Positions 1-8,175 of a stretch of DNA of 64,000 nucleotides are shown piece by piece. The position numbers were made by a program, and so were the translations under genes. The DNA comes from Myxococcales bacterium (GTDB lineage Bacteria > Myxococcota_C > UBA6777), in the NCBI GenBank assembly GCA_020632975.1, contig JACKEL010000010.1, forward strand, positions 124,001 through 188,000. Direction: 5' to 3'. Below the pieces are notes generated by a model, which did no database searches, was not told the origin of the DNA, and saw only the letters and a list, made by a program, of their open reading frames with translations. The stretch's first letter is position 1. Each line of letters begins with the position of its first letter.

Positions 1-946
1 CGCCAAGCTCTAGCAGGTACTCGCGTATAATCTCCCGTAGTTCGGCAAGATTGTGTCCTTCGTAGTCAGGGATCGACATCCCAAACTCACCGATCATCGC
101 GAGAGAAAGCACGCGAGACAGTTCGTCGCAGCTAGCGTAGCGTTGGTCAGGTGAAGTCGCCAAGCATCGCAAGAGGATCTGTTCTAAGAACTCGGAGATC
201 TCGGGATTGAGGGAGCGCGGAGATGGTGGCCCTTCGTGCATCTGTTTGTACAAGACGACTTGGCTATCCCCTCGAAAGGGCAAACGCCCCGTCAACAGGA
301 GAAAAAGCAAGACTCCCAAACTGTAGATGTCTGCGCGCTGATCGACGTGTTTGCTATCCAAAAATTGTTCGGGTGCCATGTACTTCAGCGTACCAAGCGA
401 AGCACCCGTTCGCGTTAAACCTTCTTCTTGTTCGTCGATCGCTTTGGCGATCCCAAAGTCCGCGACTTTGGGGATCATCCTTGTATTTTCTTCGTGTAAT
501 AAGATGTTTGATGGCTTTAAATCGCGGTGAATCAAGGAACGAGAGTGAGCATGAGACATCGCATCTAAGATCGCTGACATCAGATGCCAGATCTCTGTCA
601 ATGGGATGCTTTGACGCAAACGCTTCAGGAGATCGCGCAGATCTTCTCCTGCGATCCACTCCATCACGATGGCGCAGACCGTCCCCTCCGAAAACACATC
701 GTAAACCTGAACGATATTCATGTGTTGGAGGCGAGATTGATAGCGACCTTCATCTTCGAACCGCGCACGAACACGCGCTTCCTCGACGAGGTGAGGCAAG
801 AGAACCTTGACTGCTACAGGGATCTGAGAGTGAAGATCAAGCCCTCGAAAAACCCAAGACATCCCCCCCTTGCCCACAAAGGCATCGAGGCGATAACGAC
901 CCTGCAATGTCTTACCAACCAGAGCCCGACCCGATAGGATCTCCAT
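1..946 (-). CDS. Ser/Thr protein kinase, C-terminus beyond window
   Basis: Eukaryotic-like (Hanks-type) Ser/Thr kinase transferring phosphate from ATP to protein targets. 315 codons are visible from the ATG at 946 and the frame is still open at base 1. The kinase fold is complete: glycine loop GKGGMS near residues 25-30, ATP lysine K47 in VAVK, catalytic loop HRDLKPSN (140-147), DFG at 163-165 and a PEQ motif in the activation segment. No membrane segment is seen in the visible part; in related kinases a TM helix and sensor or PEGA/TPR part often follow, so the missing C-terminus would decide localisation. It shares organisation with the kinase at 1799-4009 but lacks that protein's N-terminal zinc ribbon. 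It lies 138 bp downstream of the small gene at 1085-1441 in the same direction. Confidence 0.93.
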   Translation of the reverse strand, partial: MEILSGRALVGKTLQGRYRLDAFVGKGGMSWVFRGLDLHSQIPVAVKVLLPHLVEEARVRARFEDEGRYQSRLQHMNIVQVYDVFSEGTVCAIVMEWIAGEDLRDLLKRLRQSIPLTEIWHLMSAILDAMSHAHSRSLIHRDLKPSNILLHEENTRMIPKVADFGIAKAIDEQEEGLTRTGASLGTLKYMAPEQFLDSKHVDQRADIYSLGVLLFLLLTGRLPFRGDSQVVLYKQMHEGPPSPRSLNPEISEFLEQILLRCLATSPDQRYASCDELSRVLSLAMIGEFGMSIPDYEGHNLAELREIIREYLLELG

Positions 947-1084
947 ACCCACTCTCCAAAAACCGAATCTCTCATCAAGTTGTCTGTCGCAGAACAACCA
1001 GATGCCCTACCCCACGTCGGATACCAAAGATTCACGGTTTGGACAAGATGCTACCCCCAACCCAAAAGAGCAATAGCACGCTCT

Positions 1085-1441
1085 TTAGGAAAACAGGGCA
1101 GGAAGTTCTGGATCGGAAGTCCCCGTTAAATCGTAATCTCCAGAAAGAACACGCTGCATCACGGACTCGTGTTGCAGTTCCATAAAGATGCGTCCCCGGG
1201 AAGAAAGCTCATCCCCAGCTTCTTCCAAAGAAGAAGGCAGGCTTTGGAGAAAGGACGCTAAAACCTTTTCGCCCGCAGAGATCATAGTGATACAGCAAAC
1301 CCCCTCAAGCGAGGTGCAGATCTCCAAGACTCTCGACTGGTAAGACACTTTTGCAAACAACTTGAAACGCTCTGAACCAACAACATGATCCTGCGAATCC
1401 ATAGAAACTTCGTACTCTTTGGTCATTGTTTTTACTCTCAT
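1085..1441 (-). CDS. small hypothetical protein (118 aa)
   Basis: No family is recognised. The product is soluble-looking, mildly acidic, with the middle part (LEICTSLEGVCCITMISAGE) suggesting a beta-rich core followed by a helical C-terminal half. The start at 1441 is chosen because GGAAGG lies 9 bases upstream; an in-frame ATG at 1531 has no ribosome site, and another ATG lies at 1426. A consensus-like promoter (1545-1574) sits about 100 bases upstream. It stands between two Ser/Thr kinase genes on the same strand, so a role in the same signalling context is possible but not shown. Confidence 0.55.
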   Translation of the reverse strand: MRVKTMTKEYEVSMDSQDHVVGSERFKLFAKVSYQSRVLEICTSLEGVCCITMISAGEKVLASFLQSLPSSLEEAGDELSSRGRIFMELQHESVMQRVLSGDYDLTGTSDPELPALFS

Positions 1442-1798
1442 CCCGCGATGCCTTCCGATAGCAAAGCCGCTTACGCGTCCATGGGAATACTCCCTCTCAT
1501 CGAGAGCTTTTTCAAAAGTTATGCCATTCAACTTTTGCGCGCAAAATAAACGCGAAGTGTGTCTTTCCTGTCAATAGGAAGGAACACCTATGTAAACAAA
1601 AGTAAGCGCATGATATAAATTACAACTAAATATCAGCGACTTAGCTTAAAAACTTTTTCAGCCCTCCTTCCACGAAGATCATAACGGACGATGCCACTAC
1701 ATTTTTCAGCGTGACAAGATCTTCGGATTTATCAGGTGTTGGGTCTATGGTTTTGGCGTACAAGCCCAAAGAGACGGAAGGAGCAGATGTGGAAGAGA
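1442..1798. other. 357-bp AT-rich intergenic region
   Basis: No open frame of gene quality. It is clearly more AT-rich than the surroundings and carries the minus-strand promoter at 1545-1574. The motif GCATGATATAAA (about 1609-1620) recurs once in the other AT-rich spacer near 23283. Confidence 0.5.
1545..1574 (-). promoter_or_regulatory. sigma70-type promoter upstream of 1085-1441
   Basis: On the minus strand a perfect TTGACA (-35, 1574-1569) is followed after 18 bases by TTTATT (-10, 1550-1545). It points to the small gene starting at 1441. It would leave a leader of roughly 95 bases. Confidence 0.4.
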
Positions 1799-4009
1799 TC
1801 AGGGATCAAAAACGTCAGGAGCGAGATAGATGAGCTTTTCTTCGGAACGATCGGCTTTCCAAAAGATCTTGCGGGTGATGTGTCCCTTGAGCACCAACTT
1901 GATCTGAACCGCTTGTCCTTCGGGCAACATGATCGGGTGTGGGGTCACCCCCAAAAGCTTTTCATCGAGGTACACAGAAGCGCCCGCGGGCTTGCTTTGC
2001 AAAGAAAGTTGAAAGAGTTTACGCAACGATACAGTTTTGGCTTCAGGGCGGGTGATCGTCCAAACAAACTCTCGATCGGCAAATCCTTTGTGCTGAAGCA
2101 AGAAAGAGAGTTCATCTCCTTTTTTGGCTTTCAGTTGGAGAGGCGTTTTCCCTTGGAAGTTACCTTGCATATACACTTTTGCTCCTTGGGGGAGGCTATT
2201 GAGTGTAAGGACAAGGGACTGTTCCACGGGAGGTTTCACGACCGTTGGTTTTTGGGGCCAGAGAAACCACGTAGCCCCCAACAACACCGCAACGATCACC
2301 ACAACGATCCAAGCCTTGCTTTTGGCTTTTGGTTTGGCGGGGCCTTCGGAAAGCTCTGCATCGAAAAGTGCGTCAAAGTCATCTCTTGAAGCACGTGGAG
2401 CGTGAGGGACATCGGGAGAAGAAAGCGCCAAAAAGGGCGATGGTGTCGGCTGATCCGCAGAGGAAAAGTCGGGCATTCTTTGTGGAGGCATCCCAACAGC
2501 GGGGGGAGAAAGATCGCCAGAAGAAGGCGATGTATTGTTTTGGGGTGGCGCGGGACTTTGCTTCCACAGAGGCAACGGTGTGTTGGAAGCATCCTCCCCA
2601 GACAAAGCCAAGCCTGTGGGACCTCCCAAACTGGGGAAGATACCGCTTCCCAAACTCAAAGGAGACTGGGGAGAGGAGAGAGAAGGAAAAGGCGGTAAAG
2701 GGCCCGTAGCATGGGCGGAAGCACTAGAGATCGGAGGAGAGTTCAACCCCACGCTTGGACCCAGCGACAGGCTCGGGCTCGGCGGTGCGCTTCCACCAGG
2801 GGAAGCCGTCACATGCGAGGGCGCACTTTGGGATGCAGGCTTTCCCTTTGGTGCGCTGCTGTCTTCGGCTTTTTGCGCGGGTTCTGCGATGGAGTCCGCG
2901 AGATCGGCGAGATCTCCCAAAGACAATGTACTTTGTGAAGACGTCGAAGGATGACGTGCCTCAGCCGAGAGATCCGGCTCTTTGGGAGAAGAAGACGGGG
3001 TATGAAGGGTGCTGTTTTGGCTGCCCGTGATCGAAGGGGCACGTTCGTGCATCCCAGCGGCTTCTTGAAGGGCTTCCAAAAAGCTCCTGCCGTCGGGATA
3101 ACGGTCATTGCGATCTTTTGCAAGGGCCTTTTCCAAGACAGGTTGGAAGCGCATATCCGCACCAGGGCAGACGATATCGATGCGCGGCAGTCGTTCTTCG
3201 AGATGCGCCATCGCCGTAGCCATGGGGGTTTCTTTTTTGAAGGGAGCTGCCCCTGTAATCATCTGAAACAGGATCACGGCAAGCGAGTAAAGATCCGAGC
3301 GACTGTCGATCTCTTTGCTGCTGCGGATCTGTTCTGGAGACATGTAGGTGGGTGTCCCCAACGAGTGGCCTGTAACAGTATGCCCATCGTTGACATTGTC
3401 CATGACCTTGGCGATCCCAAAGTCCACGATCTTGGGGACCACACCGCGCTCTGTTTCCGCCAACAAGAGGTTGCCAGGCTTGAGATCGCGGTGGATAACC
3501 CGCTGGGTGTGGGCGTAATGCATCCCTTCGAGGATGGGACCGATCACAGGCAAAAAGATATCAGGTGTGGTGGGAAAGGTTTGTTGGCGCAACCACTGCG
3601 AAAGTGTGAGCCCTTCCACCCAGTCCATCACAAAGCCCAAAAGACCTTGTTCTTCAACAAAGTCGATCACGCGTACGATATTGGGATGTTGGAGACTGAA
3701 CTGGATCTGCGCTTCTGTACGGAAGCGGTATTGCATCACCTCTTCTTTGACGAGGTGGCGGAAGATAAGCTTGATGGCGACAGGTCGGTGAAATTGAACG
3801 TGTTTTGCACGATAGACGTACGCCATCCCCCCCTTTCCCACAGGGTATTCAAGTTGATACTTCCCACAAAGCAGGATGCCGTGGAGCTGTTCATCATCGA
3901 GATGCGCCAGGGGCGAATCTCCTAAAGCGACAGGCCGACCACAGTGGGGGCAGGCTTTCGCTGCATCAGAGTGTTCATTGCCGCAATCAGGGCAGCGAAT
4001 CAGCGCCAT
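1799..4009 (-). CDS. Ser/Thr kinase with zinc ribbon and PEGA domains
   Basis: 736-residue membrane-anchored Hanks-type kinase. Domains in order: zinc ribbon with C6-x2-C9 and C20-x2-C23; kinase domain about 50-320 (K80, HRDLKPGN 173-180, DFG 196-198, SPEQ); a long Pro/Ser-rich disordered linker about 330-560; one TM helix near 568-588 (WIVVVIVAVLLGATWFLW); then two PEGA-type beta modules outside the membrane, each with a PxGAxVY core. The architecture is typical of myxobacterial receptor kinases, where PEGA modules are thought to bind surface or peptidoglycan ligands. The ATG at 4009 has GAGGAG six bases upstream. The substrate cannot be read from the sequence. Confidence 0.93.
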   Translation of the reverse strand: MALIRCPDCGNEHSDAAKACPHCGRPVALGDSPLAHLDDEQLHGILLCGKYQLEYPVGKGGMAYVYRAKHVQFHRPVAIKLIFRHLVKEEVMQYRFRTEAQIQFSLQHPNIVRVIDFVEEQGLLGFVMDWVEGLTLSQWLRQQTFPTTPDIFLPVIGPILEGMHYAHTQRVIHRDLKPGNLLLAETERGVVPKIVDFGIAKVMDNVNDGHTVTGHSLGTPTYMSPEQIRSSKEIDSRSDLYSLAVILFQMITGAAPFKKETPMATAMAHLEERLPRIDIVCPGADMRFQPVLEKALAKDRNDRYPDGRSFLEALQEAAGMHERAPSITGSQNSTLHTPSSSPKEPDLSAEARHPSTSSQSTLSLGDLADLADSIAEPAQKAEDSSAPKGKPASQSAPSHVTASPGGSAPPSPSLSLGPSVGLNSPPISSASAHATGPLPPFPSLSSPQSPLSLGSGIFPSLGGPTGLALSGEDASNTPLPLWKQSPAPPQNNTSPSSGDLSPPAVGMPPQRMPDFSSADQPTPSPFLALSSPDVPHAPRASRDDFDALFDAELSEGPAKPKAKSKAWIVVVIVAVLLGATWFLWPQKPTVVKPPVEQSLVLTLNSLPQGAKVYMQGNFQGKTPLQLKAKKGDELSFLLQHKGFADREFVWTITRPEAKTVSLRKLFQLSLQSKPAGASVYLDEKLLGVTPHPIMLPEGQAVQIKLVLKGHITRKIFWKADRSEEKLIYLAPDVFDP

Positions 4010-4149
4010 TCTTGCTCCTCAAAACTTCTCTCCACGCAAAGGAGGTCTCTTCTGCTTTGGCACGCTATCTTTCGGCCTTCCAAATCAACTCCAACCCCAA
4101 GGCGCAAGCAAACAACCCGTCAAGATCCGTGTAACAAGAGGGCACCCCC

Positions 4150-4179
4150 TTGTCAAGCGACGAGCACTCCCTCTAGGAT
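4150..4179 (+). promoter_or_regulatory. possible sigma70 promoter for 4262-5203
   Basis: TTGTCA (4150-4155) and TAGGAT (4174-4179) are separated by 18 bases, about 80 bases before the ATG at 4262. It lies in the 252-bp divergent spacer with the kinase gene. Confidence 0.3.
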
Positions 4180-4261
4180 ACATCATCTTGACTCTTTCTC
4201 AAGGAAAGATCTCCATCTCTTGAAAAACTTCCCTACACTTCGCAATGATGAGAAGACCCGC

Positions 4262-5203
4262 ATGTCAAAAACCCCTTCTTTTCTTCTCCGTTTGTTTCTT
4301 GCGCTGTTTTTGGGTGGTATGTCGTCTTTGTCCCCCAAAGTAGCCAAGGCCGAAACACAACAAGTCCAAGAGATGAAGTTCGCCTACAGCGAAGGTTACG
4401 CCGCCTACAAACAAGGTGCTTACAAAAAGGCCATCGCGTACTTTACCCAAGCGTATCGACTCGCCCCGCAAAATGAGCGCTACCAAAAGTTTCGTGCGAC
4501 CATGGCCTTTTTCTTGGCAAGTTCTTATGCCCAGCTCAAAGAACGACGCGTGACGCGCCGCTGGCTTCGGCTGTATCGAGAAAGCAAACACGCGGACCCA
4601 CGTTTCCGCAAAGAAGCAGACGCACTTTGGAAACGCGTACGACCACGATTTGTGTCGCGCCCTGTCGGACCCACGCCCCCTCCCAAACGCGTCGATCCTC
4701 CAACCCTCGAAGAGATCGGAAAAGAACGTCTCTTCACACTTCCACCACCCCGCCCTGTGGACAAAAGCCCAAGCATCGAAGAACTCCAACGTCGACTCAA
4801 AGATCCCAATCGCTACAAGTCTTCGTCGAGTATGCCTCCCATGCAACTGGCCGCCGTGATCCTCATGAGCGTTGGGGGCGTGGCTCTTTTGGTGGGTGCT
4901 TCCACGCATATCGCTGCCGCAAGCCAAGATGGTGAAGCGCGTTCGCTCTTCTCACAAGGCCCCCAAGCTTCCGTACCTGCCAAAGATATCTCCTCTCGAC
5001 TGGAAAGCGCGCGCGGGCTCGAAACGGCAAGCCTTATCGTGTATGGCGTAGCGATACTCCTCGCGGGATCGGGCGTTGCTTTGTTCTTCTTGGCTCCCAA
5101 GCCCACCCCCAAACCCGCTCCCAACTCCACTCTACCAGCACCTCCAAGAAAGACTCCTGCACCAAGCAAGACAAATTCCCTTCTCTTTTCAGTCGGTCTC
5201 TAG
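4262..5203 (+). CDS. exported TPR protein with C-terminal membrane hairpin
   Basis: 313-residue protein without an assigned family. A signal peptide (hydrophobic core LFLALFLGG, cleavage near AKA-ETQ) is followed by one or two TPR helices (SEGYAAYKQGAYKKAIAYF...), a basic, proline-rich linker with many Pro-Pro pairs, and two C-terminal hydrophobic segments (LAAVILMSVGGVALLVGAST and, after a short loop, SLIVYGVAILLAGSGVALFF), ending in a Pro/Lys tail. This plan (short TPR, Pro linker, two TMs) is common in Myxococcota envelope proteins of unknown role. The start is the ATG at 4262; upstream in-frame sequence has no credible start with a signal peptide. It may share an envelope role with the following outer-membrane-type gene, although 284 bp separate them. 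Confidence 0.75.
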   Translation: MSKTPSFLLRLFLALFLGGMSSLSPKVAKAETQQVQEMKFAYSEGYAAYKQGAYKKAIAYFTQAYRLAPQNERYQKFRATMAFFLASSYAQLKERRVTRRWLRLYRESKHADPRFRKEADALWKRVRPRFVSRPVGPTPPPKRVDPPTLEEIGKERLFTLPPPRPVDKSPSIEELQRRLKDPNRYKSSSSMPPMQLAAVILMSVGGVALLVGASTHIAAASQDGEARSLFSQGPQASVPAKDISSRLESARGLETASLIVYGVAILLAGSGVALFFLAPKPTPKPAPNSTLPAPPRKTPAPSKTNSLLFSVGL

Positions 5204-5264
5204 TCCTGCTTCCTTCAAGTCCTCCACTTCCCCTCAAAACGATCCCCAAATCCCCCTCCTTTCG

Positions 5265-5286
5265 ATTGGTGTAAGCCTACACCAAT
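5265..5286. repeat. perfect 9-bp inverted repeat with 4-nt spacer
   Basis: ATTGGTGTA and TACACCAAT flank AGCC. It lies between the genes at 4262-5203 and 5488-6210. No T-run follows, so it reads more like an operator or an RNA hairpin than a classical terminator. Confidence 0.6.
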
Positions 5287-5487
5287 TCATAGAGAAAGCT
5301 TTTATCTACCTTTTCAATCCACCAAGAGAAACAAGAGCTTGCCCTGCATCTGCATTTTCGGCACGCATCCTGTAAACAAGAGAAAACATCACAGCGTCCA
5401 AACCTCACACGCCCCCGCTTGGGACGCTAGCCCGCTCGTTACAAAACGGCTTCCAGCCGCGGAAAGCATAGAAGAAAGGCCATTACC

Positions 5488-6210
5488 ATGTTTAGCAAAC
5501 GACTCCTTCTCGCCCTCTCCTTGCTTTGTTTGTTCGCCAGCGCGCCCCTTTCTGCTTGGGCACAAGAGAATGGCGGGCGTCAGTTTCGCGATGATGATCC
5601 CCCAGGACAACCGCCCCCACCTCCAGGGCAACAGCCTCCTCCACCCCCTCCAGGCCAGCAACCTCCTCCTAACGAGGTTCCGCCGCCTGATACACAACAG
5701 CCTCCTCCCCAAAACTTCGGGAGATTTTACCGACGTGCGCAACGCATCAGCCTGCCGCGACCAGTCTTAACGCTTCGTCTTGCGGGTTACACAGGTCTCG
5801 ACGAAAGCGACTTCATGAGCATGTACAGTATCTCAGCGGAGCTTCGCGCCCTTCACCCTTTCGTGGCAGAAGTCGGCTTTGAGGCCAATCCGTTCGTCCT
5901 CTCAGGCTTTGCTCGCGCAGGGGCCAGCTTTTACCTCTCACGTATGCGTTCGCTTCGCACTGGAGCAGGACAAGAGATCACGTTGAGTGTGTATGGTGGT
6001 TATCGTTTTATGCAAATCGACACAGGTGTGATCGACACGTACCACGGCGCCTCTCTCTATGTGGGCGGTGACTACTACTTCTGGCTCTCGCGCCACTTTG
6101 GATTCAACTTCCATATCGGCGGTGGGATCGGCGCTTGGCTTGCCACGACCAACCCCAACAGCCCGATCTTCTTCCCAGAAGTCCGCGCCGCCTTTGGTAT
6201 CGCTTTCTAA
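5488..6210 (+). CDS. outer-membrane beta-barrel-type protein with Pro-rich N-terminus
   Basis: 240-residue exported protein. The signal peptide is clear (MFSKRLLLALSLLCLFASA..., cleavage predicted after AWA at residue 25). Residues about 35-75 are a Pro/Gly/Gln low-complexity stretch, which could cross or decorate the periplasm. From about residue 85 the sequence alternates polar and hydrophobic residues with many aromatic and Gly residues and ends in phenylalanine (AAFGIAF), as outer-membrane beta-barrels usually do. It resembles small OmpA/OmpW-size barrels but no specific family is recognised. Function as porin or structural protein is not decided by the sequence. Confidence 0.75.
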   Translation: MFSKRLLLALSLLCLFASAPLSAWAQENGGRQFRDDDPPGQPPPPPGQQPPPPPPGQQPPPNEVPPPDTQQPPPQNFGRFYRRAQRISLPRPVLTLRLAGYTGLDESDFMSMYSISAELRALHPFVAEVGFEANPFVLSGFARAGASFYLSRMRSLRTGAGQEITLSVYGGYRFMQIDTGVIDTYHGASLYVGGDYYFWLSRHFGFNFHIGGGIGAWLATTNPNSPIFFPEVRAAFGIAF

Positions 6211-6315
6211 ACCGCAAGAGAATCCTCCGCGCCCCGCAGACTTGGGACTCCTTTCCTCCCTCAACGTCCTCCAGATCCCCGACCATCGTCCACCTCGCTC
6301 CTTTCCACCGCTCCC

Positions 6316-6344
6316 TTGACATCCAACACAACACGACCTCTGAT
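6316..6344 (+). promoter_or_regulatory. possible sigma70 promoter for the rhomboid gene
   Basis: A perfect TTGACA (6316-6321) is followed after 17 bases by TCTGAT (6339-6344), which matches four of six -10 positions. It lies 50 bases before the chosen ATG at 6394. Confidence 0.35.
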
Positions 6345-6393
6345 CACAAAGCTGCAAAAACTCGAGTTGTCGGGAAAGATAGAGGAGAAGCGC

Positions 6394-8175
6394 ATGGATT
6401 GGAGTCGAGACTTTGTCTTGATTGTGATGTTCTCACTGGGATTACAGATACTTATTTGGATTCGTCATATCCGTCATGCTGCGATGCGGCCTTGGCTTGC
6501 CAAGGGCATCCTCTTGATGAGCACGCTTGGGTTGTGTCTGTGGAAAGCACCGCGTTTGGCGCCTTGGATCGCGGGGATAGGATGGGGACTTTTGGTGCTG
6601 TTGCCCATCCTCGTCTTTCGTTGGGTTCAAGCCACAGGAGCCGCCAATCCCCAACGTGCCCAACGCGTGACCTCTATCGTGCGATGGCTCCATCCTTTTG
6701 CGCCTTGGTGGACGATGCCTTTGATTTGGAAGGCTTATGCGCTCCAAGGACAAGGCCGCGTAGAAGAAGCCATCGAGATCTGGTCACAAGTCCCTGAGAT
6801 GAAAGAAGAAGCAGAGACCTTTGGTGAGATGCTTCGGATGCGCCAAGCGATGCAATGGGACGAACTTGCAGAGACGTTGTGGGAAGAAGCCAAACAGTCC
6901 GAAGACATGACGTTTTCTGTCAAACTGGCTTACTTGCTGCGTTCTCTCGGAGAAAGCGGACGTTTTGCGGAGATGGAAGAAGCGGCCCTACGTTATGAGT
7001 CTGCGCTTCCAGCCTTGGGTGAACAGGTCATCCTCTTCTTGTTGGCTTTTTTTGGGCAACGCGAAGCCCTCGAAGAGACGTTACAAGGCGTTCGTTCGTT
7101 GTCCCCTGCGACACAGGCTTATTGGCGTGCGGTCTCGATGGCTACGCAAGGACAGTATGACGAAGCCAGAGCAATTCTAGAAAAAGCCTTGGCCTACAAA
7201 GACGTAGAGCCTTTGGTCAAAAATCAGATCCAGTGGCGACTCGAACACTTAGAGGCTCTGGTCCCTTATGAGATCTCCCCCGCACTTCGGCGACTTTTGT
7301 TGACGCAGCATCGTGCGTACAGCGAACGCCACAAACTGAATATCTTTGCATCCCCTGAAAAACAAAAGCGTCCTTGGGTCACTTATGCTGTGGCTTCGGG
7401 ATTGATCGTGGTGTATTTGATGCAAGCGGGGATCTTGCCCTCTCCGCTGCGTGGGATGGCGATGTTACGTTGGGGCGCATTTTCTCCGCCGCTTTTTTGG
7501 GGCGGCGAGTACTGGCGACTTTTCACTTCCAACGTGCTTCACGCAGATGCAGTCCACCTCTCCGTTAACCTGTTTTCTCTGCTGTTGTTTGGGCCTTTTG
7601 CGGAGGGATGGTTGGGGCGTATACGCTTCTTTGTGTTGGTGTTTTTCGCGGGAATCATCGCCAACTGTCTTTTGTTGGCAGGAACAGCGCTTGGCTGGAT
7701 GCCGCGCTATTACCTCTTGGTGGGTGCAAGCAGCGCGATTATGGGGATCTTGGGGGCTGCGGCCGCGATCCTTTGGCGCGTGCATAGCAGAATTGGCTCA
7801 TCGCTTGCGCGGCGTAACTTCTTTTTCTTGTTGTCACTTTTGCTTTTGCAAGCTGTGTTCGATTACTTTTCTCCCCACACAAGTGGCGCCGCCCATATCA
7901 CGGGGGCTTTCGCAGGACTTTGCTTGTCTCTGTTGTTGTTCCCCAAGTCTCGCCTCCAAAGCCTACCAGCGGTCCCAGAGACGCCAATAACGGAGACCGC
8001 TGCATCTTCTGAGGATATCCCTACAAGCGAAAGCACAACCCCCACAGAAGGCGTCCTTGCAAGCGAGAGCAACCCAACAGAAGCCGCCACAGAAGACGCA
8101 ACAAGAACGGAAGAGAGCAGAACTACTGAAGAAAAGCCGTCCACCCCACCAGAAGGGTCCCCACCCTCTTCTTAA
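6394..8175 (+). CDS. rhomboid-family intramembrane serine protease with TPR N-terminus
   Basis: 593-residue inner-membrane protease that would cut TM helices of other membrane proteins. Residues 1-75 hold two or three TM segments; residues about 90-300 are helical TPR-like repeats in the cytosol; the rhomboid domain (about 325-525) carries H388-LSV-N392, the catalytic serine S446 in GASSA and the catalytic histidine H501 in AAHITGAFAG. The tail (about 530-593) is rich in Thr, Ser, Glu and Pro and probably disordered. The start at 6394 has AGAGGAGAAG just upstream; an ATG at 6316 lies in the putative promoter and has no ribosome site. Its stop overlaps the stop of the convergent CAP gene by four bases. 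Substrate unknown; the neighbouring MYXO-CTERM protein is a tempting but unproven candidate. Confidence 0.88.
   Translation: MDWSRDFVLIVMFSLGLQILIWIRHIRHAAMRPWLAKGILLMSTLGLCLWKAPRLAPWIAGIGWGLLVLLPILVFRWVQATGAANPQRAQRVTSIVRWLHPFAPWWTMPLIWKAYALQGQGRVEEAIEIWSQVPEMKEEAETFGEMLRMRQAMQWDELAETLWEEAKQSEDMTFSVKLAYLLRSLGESGRFAEMEEAALRYESALPALGEQVILFLLAFFGQREALEETLQGVRSLSPATQAYWRAVSMATQGQYDEARAILEKALAYKDVEPLVKNQIQWRLEHLEALVPYEISPALRRLLLTQHRAYSERHKLNIFASPEKQKRPWVTYAVASGLIVVYLMQAGILPSPLRGMAMLRWGAFSPPLFWGGEYWRLFTSNVLHADAVHLSVNLFSLLLFGPFAEGWLGRIRFFVLVFFAGIIANCLLLAGTALGWMPRYYLLVGASSAIMGILGAAAAILWRVHSRIGSSLARRNFFFLLSLLLLQAVFDYFSPHTSGAAHITGAFAGLCLSLLLFPKSRLQSLPAVPETPITETAASSEDIPTSESTTPTEGVLASESNPTEAATEDATRTEESRTTEEKPSTPPEGSPPSS

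Noticed and set aside
2951..3925. 324-codon plus-strand frame
   Set aside because: Antisense to the kinase domain at 1799-4009, whose motifs are unambiguous.
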